Positions 8,084 through 15,289 of a stretch of DNA of 61,753 bases are shown here, piece by piece (positions within the stretch are counted from its first letter, which is position 1; each line of letters opens with the position of its first letter). Source of the stretch: a bacterium (GTDB taxonomy: Bacteria; Sumerlaeota; Sumerlaeia; MVZB01); assembly GCA_021372575.1 (NCBI GenBank), contig JAJFUE010000076.1:1-61753 (forward strand), given 5' to 3'. The notes below the pieces were generated by a model. It was not told where the DNA came from. It saw only the letters and a program-made list of their open reading frames with translations, and did not search any database. The translations under genes and the position numbers were made by a program.

Positions 8084-8890
8084 ATGAAGGATCCCGACAC
8101 TCCGAACAGCGACCGGAAATCCAGGCGGCGATTCCTGTTGATTGGCGGCATCGTGGGGCTGGCGATGGTTTCGATCTTGTTCTGCGCCGTGCTGGTCGTT
8201 GCCGGTAGAGATCTGACGCGCAACGTGCCGACTCCGAATCTCGTGCAAAAGTTTTCAGTCGAACATAATCAGAAATCCCCCCCGCCGCCGGAAACAACGG
8301 TGTCGATCACATCGGCCACGACCACTCGGCAAACTCAAAAATTAATCGCCATGATCCCTGATTCGAAGCAGCTTCCTGACGAAGTCCAAAAACACCGCGA
8401 CGAGTGGAATGCAAAAATCGCGAATTTCAATTCAAAACTGGAAGCCTTTCGCCGGGAAAAGAATTCCATTCCTTCATTCGATCAATTTGCCACGCGCTGG
8501 TATGAGATCAATGAGTCGTGCAACGTTTCGATTCCGGTTTGGATGGCCTATGGAATGAAATATGCCGGCGATGATCCTGTATTTTTAAATACTTGCCTCG
8601 TGAGCGTCGAGATCAAGAGGGAATTGCAAGGCGATCTCAAGCCTGCCTACATTCGTTATGGCAAGTGGGGACAATTGGCCATTGGGGCCGAACAGGACGG
8701 CAATTGGGATGAGGCGGTTTATTACTGGAGGCAGCACGGGATCCGCGGTCAATATCGGATCGTCACCGGCTCGCTCAACCGCCGATTTGGTTTCGATAAG
8801 AATTATCTGGCCAAGTTAGTCCGGTATCTACCATACTCCGGCCCCAAATCACCGAGGCCATTGATACCTCAGTCCGTGCCGGTCCGTTAA
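8084..8890 (+). CDS. Membrane-anchored hypothetical protein
   Basis: A 268-residue protein with GGAG 9 nt before the ATG. Residues 1-16 are polar and basic (SDRKSRRR), residues 17-41 form one transmembrane helix, and the rest should be periplasmic. A charged helical stretch (about 95-125) is followed by a domain with WYEINESCN, WMAYGMKYAG and a final part, AIGAEQDGNWDEAVYYW, that reads like a single TPR-type helix pair. I do not recognise the family. GC content is lower than that of the transporter genes to the right, which may mean a different origin. It lies alone between the toxin-antitoxin remnant and the HlyD gene. Confidence 0.65.
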   Translation: MKDPDTPNSDRKSRRRFLLIGGIVGLAMVSILFCAVLVVAGRDLTRNVPTPNLVQKFSVEHNQKSPPPPETTVSITSATTTRQTQKLIAMIPDSKQLPDEVQKHRDEWNAKIANFNSKLEAFRREKNSIPSFDQFATRWYEINESCNVSIPVWMAYGMKYAGDDPVFLNTCLVSVEIKRELQGDLKPAYIRYGKWGQLAIGAEQDGNWDEAVYYWRQHGIRGQYRIVTGSLNRRFGFDKNYLAKLVRYLPYSGPKSPRPLIPQSVPVR

Positions 8891-9045
8891 GTGCGTTTTT
8901 TCTCTGTTCCCTCCGTTGCCTCCTGTTCAATTTGAAAACTGAAATTAAATCACATCCATACCCCCTTGCTTGCGTTTTTGCGGCGGTCGCGGCTAAGATT
9001 CATCAACGAATCGATGATGCGCAAACCTTCCGGCGGGCGGCGGTT

Positions 9046-10179
9046 ATGTTCAAACGAATCCTGGTCGTAGCGGCGCTGGCGGCGGTCATGGCGACGTTCC
9101 TGATTTTCAGCCAGCACCGCCGCGAGCCGCTCATGGTGTCGGGGTTCGTCGAGGCCTACGAGATTCGCGTCGGGTCGCGCGTGGGCGGACGCATTGCCGG
9201 CGTCGAGGTCAACGAAGGCGACCGCATCACGTCCGGGACGGTGCTCGTGCGGCTCGATCCGTTCGATTTGTATCGGCAGCGCGAGCGCGCGAAGGCGCAA
9301 TACGAATCGGCAAAGGCCGCCTATGAACGCGTGGTGAACGGGTCCCGGCCGGAGGAAATCGAACAGGGGCGCGCGCGATACGACCAGGCCAAGGCGCATT
9401 TGAACGAGCTTGTCAACGGCCCGCGGCCGCAGGAGATCGCCGGCGCGCGGGCACAGCTCGCCGAAGCCGAGGCGCAACTCGCGCTGGCCATGGTAACGTT
9501 CACCCGCGTGAATTCCCTGAGCAAAGATGGCGTGGCTTCGATCGAACAACTCGACCAGGCGCGCGCCACGCGCGACGCGGCGCGGGCAACCGTCGAATCG
9601 CGGCGGCAGTCGCTCGAGTTGCTGCTCATCGGCACGCGCATCGAACAGATCCAGCAGGGGCGCGCGCAGCTCGCCGACACGAGCCAGACGCTTCGATTAC
9701 TGGTGATCGGCCCACGCGCGGAGGACATCGCCGCGGCGAAGGCAAATGCCGAGGCGGCCGCGGCCAACCTGCGCGTGATTGAAAAACAGATCGACGAGCT
9801 CACGATCCGGGCGATGCTGCCGGGGATCGTCGAGGCGGTCGATCTGCGGCCGGGCGACCTGATCGCGCAGGACGCGCCGGCGCTGTCGATCATGGACACC
9901 AGCCAGATGTGGGTGCGCGCCTACGTGCCGGAGAGCCGCCTCACGTTCGGCGTCGGCGACGCTGCGACCGTGACGACCGACAGCTTCCCCGGCGAAAAAT
10001 TCAGCGGCACCGTGACGTTCATCGCGCGGCAGGGCGAGTTCACGCCGAACAACGTGCAGACGCCCGAGGACCGCTCGAAGGTCGTGCTGCGGATCAAGGT
10101 GCAACTGACGAGCGGGCTCGACAAGCTGCGGCCCGGCATGGCCGCCGACGTTCATCTGCCCGAGAGGCCGCGCCGGTGA
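9046..10179 (+). CDS. HlyD-family membrane fusion protein
   Basis: A 377-residue periplasmic adaptor anchored by an N-terminal helix (residues 1-22). A lipoyl-like half (GSRVGGRIAGVEVNEGD), a long alpha-helical hairpin, the second lipoyl half (LPGIVEAVDLRPGDLI) and a beta-barrel follow in the order of YbhG/YhiI-type adaptors. The hairpin repeats the motif G-x-R-x-E/Q-E/D-I four times (GSRPEEI, GPRPQEI, GTRIEQI, GPRAEDI). I chose ATG 9046 over earlier in-frame starts because the anchor helix then begins at once. Its stop overlaps the GTG of the next gene (GTGA), so the two are translationally coupled. No TolC gene is present in the window. Confidence 0.9.
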   Translation: MFKRILVVAALAAVMATFLIFSQHRREPLMVSGFVEAYEIRVGSRVGGRIAGVEVNEGDRITSGTVLVRLDPFDLYRQRERAKAQYESAKAAYERVVNGSRPEEIEQGRARYDQAKAHLNELVNGPRPQEIAGARAQLAEAEAQLALAMVTFTRVNSLSKDGVASIEQLDQARATRDAARATVESRRQSLELLLIGTRIEQIQQGRAQLADTSQTLRLLVIGPRAEDIAAAKANAEAAAANLRVIEKQIDELTIRAMLPGIVEAVDLRPGDLIAQDAPALSIMDTSQMWVRAYVPESRLTFGVGDAATVTTDSFPGEKFSGTVTFIARQGEFTPNNVQTPEDRSKVVLRIKVQLTSGLDKLRPGMAADVHLPERPRR

Positions 10180-12392
10180 ACGACGAGCCGCAAGCTCCCC
10201 TCGCCCGCCCCGACGATCGCCCGATCGTGATCCAGACACGCGACTTGGAGCGGCGCTTCGGTGACCTGGTCGCGCTGCGCGATATCAACCTGTCGGTGCG
10301 GCGCGGATCGATTTTCGGGATGCTCGGGCCCAATGGCAGCGGCAAATCGACACTCATTCGAATTCTGTGCGGCGTGCTGTCGCCGACGGCCGGCTCGGCG
10401 AGCGTGCTCGGGTTCGACGTGATGCGCGACGCCGAGGCGATCAAGCGCCGCATCGGTTACATGTCGCAGGGGTTCAGCCTCTACGGCGACCTCAGCGTGC
10501 GCGAAAACCTCGAGTTTTACGGGCGCATTTACAATCTGGATAAAGAGCGGCTCGAGCGGCGCATCGGCGAGGTTTCCGAACTGATCGGGCTCGGCGAGCG
10601 CATGGAGCAATTCGCGCGGACGCTTTCGGGCGGCTGGAAACAAAGGCTCGCGCTGGCGTGCGCGCTGATCCACGAACCCGAGCTCATCTTCCTCGACGAG
10701 CCGACGGCGGGGATCGATCCGGTGGCACGGCGCGAACTGTGGGATCTGCTGTTCACGCTTTCCGGGCGCGGCGTGACGCTGTTCGTCACGACGCATTACA
10801 TGGACGAGGCCGAGCGCTGCGACGCGATCGGGTATCTGTACCAGTCACGGCTGATCGTTTCCGGAATGCCGGATGATTTGAAGGGACTGCCGGATGTCAC
10901 GCCCGCCGGAACGCGGCGCTGGGAGCTCGAAACGCATTCGCCGTCGGAGTTGCTTGCGAAATTGCGCGAAATCCCGGGCGTGATCGACGCGACGATTTTC
11001 GGGCAGGCGATCCACCTGCTCGCGCGGGAGTCGATGAGCGAAACCGATCTGATGCGAGAGTTAAGACCGCCCGAGGGCAGCCAGTTAAGGCCGATCGAGC
11101 CTTCGCTCGAAGACGTGTTCATTGCATTGTGCAGGCGCGAGGAGGTAGGTCGGCTCTCCGAGCCGACTCCGGCACCAGAGTCGGGTCAGAGACCCGACCT
11201 ACCCTCCGCACCGCCGCACAAAACCGTTCCCGAACGCGCGTCGCCGCTGGCGGGCTTCTGGGCGATTCTCATCAAGGAATTCATCCACATGCGGCGCGAG
11301 CGCACGACGCTGTTTTTCATGTTCATCGTGCCGGTGCTGCAGATCACGATTTTCGGCTACGCGATCCGGCTGCAGATCGAAAACATCCCGCTCGTCGTGT
11401 TCGACATGGACGGCCGGCCGCAGGCGCGCGCGTTGCAGGAGTCGTTCGTCAACACGCGCACGTTCCAGGTCATCGAGCGCGTGCGGGACAGGGATGCGCT
11501 CGACGCGGCGCTGCGGTCGGGACGCGCCAAGGCCGCGCTGGTCATTCCTCCCGATTACACGGAGAAATTGACCGAGGGCCGGGCCGCGCAAGCGCAGGTG
11601 CTCATCGACGGCAGCGATTCGCAGCAGGCAACGACGGCGCTGCATGCGTCGGGCCTGCTGGGGCAGGTCAATGCGGCGCAGCTTCAATTGCAATTCCTCG
11701 AGGCGTTGCCGCGCGCGCTGGCGCGCAATCCCGCGGGGCACGTCGCCCAGCCAATCGAAATCAAGCCATGGCTGCTTTACAACCCGGGGCTGAAGAGCTC
11801 GTATTTCTTCGTGCCGGGGCTCGTGGGTCTCGTGCTGCAACTGGTGACGCTGTTCCTGACGTCGTTCGCGATCGTGAGGGAACGCGAGCTCGGCACGCTC
11901 GAGCAGCTGTTCGTGACGCCGGTGGGCCGGACCGGGCTGATGCTCGGCAAGCTTGTGCCGTACGCGCTGACAGGATTTCTCGAAACGCTGATCATCCTGA
12001 GCGTGATGGTTGGGATTTTCGGCGTGCCGATCGCCGGCAGCCTGCTGCTGCTGCTGTGCCTCACGGTGCTGTTCCTGGTGTGCGCGCTGGCTCTGGGGCT
12101 GCTCGTCTCGACCATCGCGCGCACGCAGGTTCAGGCAATCCAGTTCGCGTTCCTGGTGATGCTGCCATCGGTGCTGCTGTCGGGGTTCATGTTCCCCAGA
12201 AGTCAGATGCCCGGCCCGATCTGGATTTTCACATTCGCGATCCCCGTCACGTATTTCCTGGAAATTCTAAGAGGAATAATTCTAAGAGGCGCGCATTTAT
12301 TGGATTTAATCCCATTCGTCTCCGGATTGATCATTTGTACGACGACACTGCTGACGATCAGCGTGCTGAGATTCAGAAAACGGCTGTCGTGA
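10176..12392 (+). CDS. ABC transporter ATPase-permease fusion (ABC-2 exporter)
   Basis: A 738-residue fusion with a GTG start overlapping the HlyD stop. Residues 16-315 are an ABC ATPase: Walker A GPNGSGKS at 51-58, signature LSGGWKQ near 150, Walker B LIFLDEP near 170. Residues about 365-738 form an ABC-2/YhhJ-type permease: one helix, a large periplasmic loop and a bundle of helices. The layout resembles RbbA/YhiH-YhhJ exporters. With the HlyD adaptor it should make a tripartite efflux pump; the substrate is unknown. The linker at residues about 323-343 is encoded by a palindromic repeat element that stays in frame. Confidence 0.9.
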   Translation: MNDEPQAPLARPDDRPIVIQTRDLERRFGDLVALRDINLSVRRGSIFGMLGPNGSGKSTLIRILCGVLSPTAGSASVLGFDVMRDAEAIKRRIGYMSQGFSLYGDLSVRENLEFYGRIYNLDKERLERRIGEVSELIGLGERMEQFARTLSGGWKQRLALACALIHEPELIFLDEPTAGIDPVARRELWDLLFTLSGRGVTLFVTTHYMDEAERCDAIGYLYQSRLIVSGMPDDLKGLPDVTPAGTRRWELETHSPSELLAKLREIPGVIDATIFGQAIHLLARESMSETDLMRELRPPEGSQLRPIEPSLEDVFIALCRREEVGRLSEPTPAPESGQRPDLPSAPPHKTVPERASPLAGFWAILIKEFIHMRRERTTLFFMFIVPVLQITIFGYAIRLQIENIPLVVFDMDGRPQARALQESFVNTRTFQVIERVRDRDALDAALRSGRAKAALVIPPDYTEKLTEGRAAQAQVLIDGSDSQQATTALHASGLLGQVNAAQLQLQFLEALPRALARNPAGHVAQPIEIKPWLLYNPGLKSSYFFVPGLVGLVLQLVTLFLTSFAIVRERELGTLEQLFVTPVGRTGLMLGKLVPYALTGFLETLIILSVMVGIFGVPIAGSLLLLLCLTVLFLVCALALGLLVSTIARTQVQAIQFAFLVMLPSVLLSGFMFPRSQMPGPIWIFTFAIPVTYFLEILRGIILRGAHLLDLIPFVSGLIICTTTLLTISVLRFRKRLS
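11144..11203. repeat. In-frame palindromic repeat inside the ABC fusion gene
   Basis: A 60-bp element bounded by GGTAGGTCGG (11144-11153) and its exact complement CCGACCTACC (11194-11203). It contains two internal perfect hairpins: GTCGGCT/AGCCGAC (11149-11167) and GTCGGGTC/GACCCGAC (11180-11198). It encodes part of the interdomain linker (about VGRLSEPTPAPESGQRPDLP). Confidence 0.8.
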
Positions 12393-12398
12393 TTTTCT

Positions 12399-12650
12399 TT
12401 GTCGCAGAGATGCGGAGATTGGCAGAGTTGCCGAGATAAGAAATTCACTAACGCCAAGACGCCAAGTTCGCCAAGAGATTCTGATCTTAAATCAAAAATG
12501 ATCTTCCTTTGCTTCTTTGCCCGACTCTGCTTCTCTGCGACAAAAAAAGGCCCATCAATTTCCACAAGCCTCCTCTTGGCGGCCTTGGCGTCTTGGCGTA
12601 AATATCTTCTCTGCCTCTCGGCCTAACTCTGCCTCTCTGCGACAAAAACT
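12399..12650. repeat. Long composite inverted repeat
   Basis: Fills the gap between two convergent ABC genes. The left part has CGCCAAGACGCCAAGTTCGC and, before it, GTCGCAGAG...GGCAGAG. The right part (12574 on) carries the near-complement TCTTGGCG-GCC-TTGGCGTCTTGGCG and GCCTCTCTGCGAC. The 25-nt arms match at 23 positions. It runs into the 3' end of the Wzt-like gene, whose last codons and stop it encodes. Confidence 0.7.
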
Positions 12651-13870
12651 TTCAATTCCACCGGCGCGACGGTGTCCCACTCCGGGTCGGATTCTATTGA
12701 GAAGTGGAACAGGCGGTAGAGGACGTCCATGTGCTCGTTGGGGCGGGCGGGGGCCGACAGGGAGATCGTCATGCGGTAGCGGCCGGCCAGCAGCATCGGG
12801 TCGGGGACGTCGATGCGGAACGTGCCGCGGCCGTCCGCGCCGGGCTTGATCACGCCGCCGTCGCGCAGGGCGCGCCACCACGTCAGGTTCGTGCCGTCGC
12901 TGACGGAATCGACGGGGATCGTGCAGTCGAGTTCGGTAACGCCGGGGCCGGCCTTGTAATCGACTTCGATGCGGATCGGCTCGCCGCGGCGGAAATTCGA
13001 GCGCGGGCGGCCGAAGGCGTCGGTGATGCGCACAGCCTCGATGCGTGCCTCGCCGGTGCCGAAGCGGCCCGGCAGGCCGGCCGTGATGATCGCCGAATCG
13101 AGGATGCCCTGGCTGCCGGCATAGCGGCGGCCGATCGTGTCGTCGTGATAGGCCGCGAGGATTTCGGTGGCCGGCCCGAGCGTGCGCACGCGGCCCTGCT
13201 CCATCCACGCGACGCGGTTGCAGAGGCGCTCGGCCTGCTCGGGGTAGTGCGTGACGAACACGATCGTAACGCCCTTGTCGCGCAGGCGGCGGATCTCGCG
13301 CAGGCAGCGCTCCTGGAAATCCTGGTCGCCGACGGCGAGGACTTCATCGACGAGCAGGATGTCGGGCTCGATGTGCATGGCGATCGCGAAGCCGAGGCGC
13401 ACATACATGCCCGAGGAGTAGTGCTTGACCGGCATGGCGCGAAAATCGGAAAGCTCGGCGAAGGCCAGGATCGGCTCGATGCGCGACTCGACCTCGGCGG
13501 CGGTGAGTCCGTAGATCGAGCCCTGCAGGCGGATGTTTTCCTCGCCGGTGAGCTCGGGGTGAAAACCGGCGCCGAGCTCGATGAGGCCCAGGATGCGGCC
13601 GGCAGCCTCGACCGTCCCGCGGGTCGGCGTCGTGATGCCGGCGATCAGCTTGAGCATCGTCGATTTGCCGGAGCCGTTGGCGCCGATAAGGCCGAATGCC
13701 TCGCCGCGCGCGATGTCCAGATCGACCTCGTCCAAGGCGGCGATGATGTCCGAGCGCTGACGCAGGGAAAGCGAACTGATCAGCTTTTCCTTGATCGTGT
13801 CGGCGCGCGCCTCCGTGCGCGAGTAGATCTTGCTGACGCCGCGAAGGGAAACTGCGGATTCCGGATTCAT
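12623..13870 (-). CDS. Wzt-like polysaccharide ABC transporter ATPase
   Basis: A 415-residue ATPase of the O-antigen/teichoic-acid export class. It has Walker A GANGSGKS (63-70), the polysaccharide-type signature YSSGMYVRLGFA, and Walker B DILLVDEVLAVGD. Residues about 260-412 form a Wzt C-terminal-like beta domain (FRRGEPIRIEVDY), which in homologues reads the glycan end. Its partner permease (Wzm/TagG) is normally adjacent; none lies in the window, so this is an orphan ATPase. ATG 13870 was preferred to an in-frame GTG six codons earlier. The last eight residues (VFVAERQS) and the stop are encoded by a dispersed repeat, so the C-terminus may have been altered. Confidence 0.88.
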   Translation of the reverse strand: MNPESAVSLRGVSKIYSRTEARADTIKEKLISSLSLRQRSDIIAALDEVDLDIARGEAFGLIGANGSGKSTMLKLIAGITTPTRGTVEAAGRILGLIELGAGFHPELTGEENIRLQGSIYGLTAAEVESRIEPILAFAELSDFRAMPVKHYSSGMYVRLGFAIAMHIEPDILLVDEVLAVGDQDFQERCLREIRRLRDKGVTIVFVTHYPEQAERLCNRVAWMEQGRVRTLGPATEILAAYHDDTIGRRYAGSQGILDSAIITAGLPGRFGTGEARIEAVRITDAFGRPRSNFRRGEPIRIEVDYKAGPGVTELDCTIPVDSVSDGTNLTWWRALRDGGVIKPGADGRGTFRIDVPDPMLLAGRYRMTISLSAPARPNEHMDVLYRLFHFSIESDPEWDTVAPVELKVFVAERQS

Positions 13871-13987
13871 AGACTCAGGTCTCAGCACTCAGGACTCAGA
13901 ACTTAGGTTCAATCGGGCCATCGCCACAGGCGTGCCGCAATAACTCTATCACCGGCTCACGACAGCGCCATGAAAAACCAAAAGCAA

Positions 13988-14066
13988 TTCAACCACCAAG
14001 ACACGAAGCAGGGACTGAATATGGGAGTTCCGAAAGACTTTGTGTCTTCGTGACTTTGTGGTTCAA
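13988..14066. repeat. Imperfect inverted repeat
   Basis: Arms 13988-14008 (AACCACCAAGACACGAAG core) and 14046-14066 (CTTCGTGACTTTGTGGTT core) match at 18 of 21 positions around a 37-nt centre. It is a separate repeat type, close to the gspG promoter. The gap 13871-14157 holds this and a CTCAG-rich tandem at 13871-13900. Confidence 0.55.
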
Positions 14067-14106
14067 TGCTTTGGCCCGGTTGTTGCTTTTACATCTCAGG
14101 GCCGCC

Positions 14107-14135
14107 TTGATCGGCCGTGCCGAACGTGGCATAAT
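14107..14135 (+). promoter_or_regulatory. Candidate sigma-70 promoter of gspG
   Basis: TTGATC (14107-14112), a 17-nt spacer and CATAAT (14130-14135), about 22 nt before the ATG of gspG. The good spacing and location support it. Confidence 0.5.
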
Positions 14136-14157
14136 CCGTAGCTGGAGGTAAGCCAAC

Positions 14158-14631
14158 ATGACCCAGAACTTGATTCGCCGCGAGGGGCGCCGGGGATTCA
14201 CCCTCATCGAGATCATCCTCGTGGTCGTCATCATCATGACCCTGATGGCCGTCGTCGGGCCGCGCCTGGCCGGCCAGGGCAGAACGAATAAGATCCGCAT
14301 CACGCGCATTCAGATGGATTCGCTCAAGGGCACGCTCCAGCAATACGAAACTCAAATGAGCACATTCCCGACCACGGCGCAGGGGCTCAAGATCCTGCTC
14401 GAGAAGCCGACCGGCGCCGACGCCGACGACTGGCCCGGCAAGCTTGTGGACAAGATGCCCAAGGACGGCTTCGGCACCGAGTTCAAATACATCTGCCCCT
14501 CCGAGCACGGGCTCGACTACGACCTGATTTCGGCCGGCCCGGACAAGAAGTTCGGCACGAGCGACGACATCGCCAATTACGATGACGCCAAGGCGGACGG
14601 CTCGGCATCGAAATCGAGCAGCAACCTGTAA
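14158..14631 (+). CDS. gspG: Type II secretion system major pseudopilin GspG
   Basis: A 157-residue pseudopilin with leader RREGRRG/FTLIEIILVVVII and a standard GspG C-domain: TTAQGLKILLEKP, WPGKLVDKMPKDGFGTEFKY, and the calcium-loop region DYDLISAGPDKKFGTSDDI. GspG forms the shaft of the type II secretion pseudopilus in the periplasm. GGAGGT lies 9 nt before the ATG and a good promoter is just upstream. No other gsp genes lie nearby, so it is separated from the secretion operon. A four-cysteine microprotein starts 7 nt after the stop and is probably co-transcribed. Confidence 0.92.
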   Translation: MTQNLIRREGRRGFTLIEIILVVVIIMTLMAVVGPRLAGQGRTNKIRITRIQMDSLKGTLQQYETQMSTFPTTAQGLKILLEKPTGADADDWPGKLVDKMPKDGFGTEFKYICPSEHGLDYDLISAGPDKKFGTSDDIANYDDAKADGSASKSSSNL

Positions 14632-14637
14632 GCGGCA

Positions 14638-14808
14638 ATGAGGCGGCTTGTTCATAAAGCGCAGTCGTGGTTGCGCGCGCTGATCCGCGCGGCGGGGGGC
14701 GGCGATGACGAATTCTTGTGCGACACCTGCCAGTACGACCACGGCAGCGTGTGCCGCCGCCCCGAACGGCCGAACGCGACACGGTGCAAGGATTACCGCG
14801 GGAAATAG
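14638..14808 (+). CDS. 56-residue four-cysteine microprotein
   Basis: A short gene starting 7 nt after the gspG stop. The N-terminal 20 residues are basic and amphipathic (MRRLVHKAQSWLRALIR). The C-terminal part, CDTCQYDHGSVCRRPERP then NATRCKDY, has four cysteines spaced C-x2-C-x7-C-x10-C, fitting a small zinc- or iron-sulfur-binding knuckle. No separate ribosome site stands out, so translation is probably coupled to gspG. No family was recognised. The cysteine pattern and tight coupling argue that it is real. Confidence 0.5.
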   Translation: MRRLVHKAQSWLRALIRAAGGGDDEFLCDTCQYDHGSVCRRPERPNATRCKDYRGK

Positions 14809-14920
14809 CGCCGTGAAAAAGAATACGACCTCGGCAAAATGAAATCGCGCAAGAACCCATTCGCGCGGGTTCTCTGACGGCAACTGACCGACAAAGCGCA
14901 AAAGACCAAACAAAAATAAT

Positions 14921-15180
14921 TTGCCTTCAGCACTTGAGGGCTAAAGCCGGCTGAAAATATATCGAGATGGGCCGAAAACCACCGGCTGAAGCCGGGTATC
15001 TGTTTAGCGTTCGAGGATGTCCGTGACTGGCCCTGAAAGGGTCTCACAATCCTGACTCACCGCGGTCATTCCACTGGGAAACCCTTTCAGGGTTACGATG
15101 ATGAACGGGGACTTAACCCAGGGGTGCGCTTGCTGACCCTGGGCTGTTTGGATTGGGTCAGCCTTTCAGGCTGAGCGCAA
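14921..15180. repeat. Degenerate repeat cluster in a 481-nt gap
   Basis: The gap 14809-15289 has no gene. 14921-15003 is an inverted, decayed copy of the triple-hairpin element seen at 23.6, 32.9 and 60.5 kb (GGCTAAAGCCGGCTG, CCACCGGCTGAAGCC). 15024-15180 holds other palindromes: CCCTTTCAGGG, AACCCAGGG...CCCTGGGCT and CAGCCTTTCAGGCTG. Nothing else was seen. Confidence 0.6.
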
Positions 15181-15289
15181 AATACGCTAATCACCATTGA
15201 TTCTCCGACCGTTCCGCATTAAAAATATAACCTCTGTCGTAGTGCCCGATGCTCAACAGTTTGTTCAATAAAAACACGAGGTGATGGTG

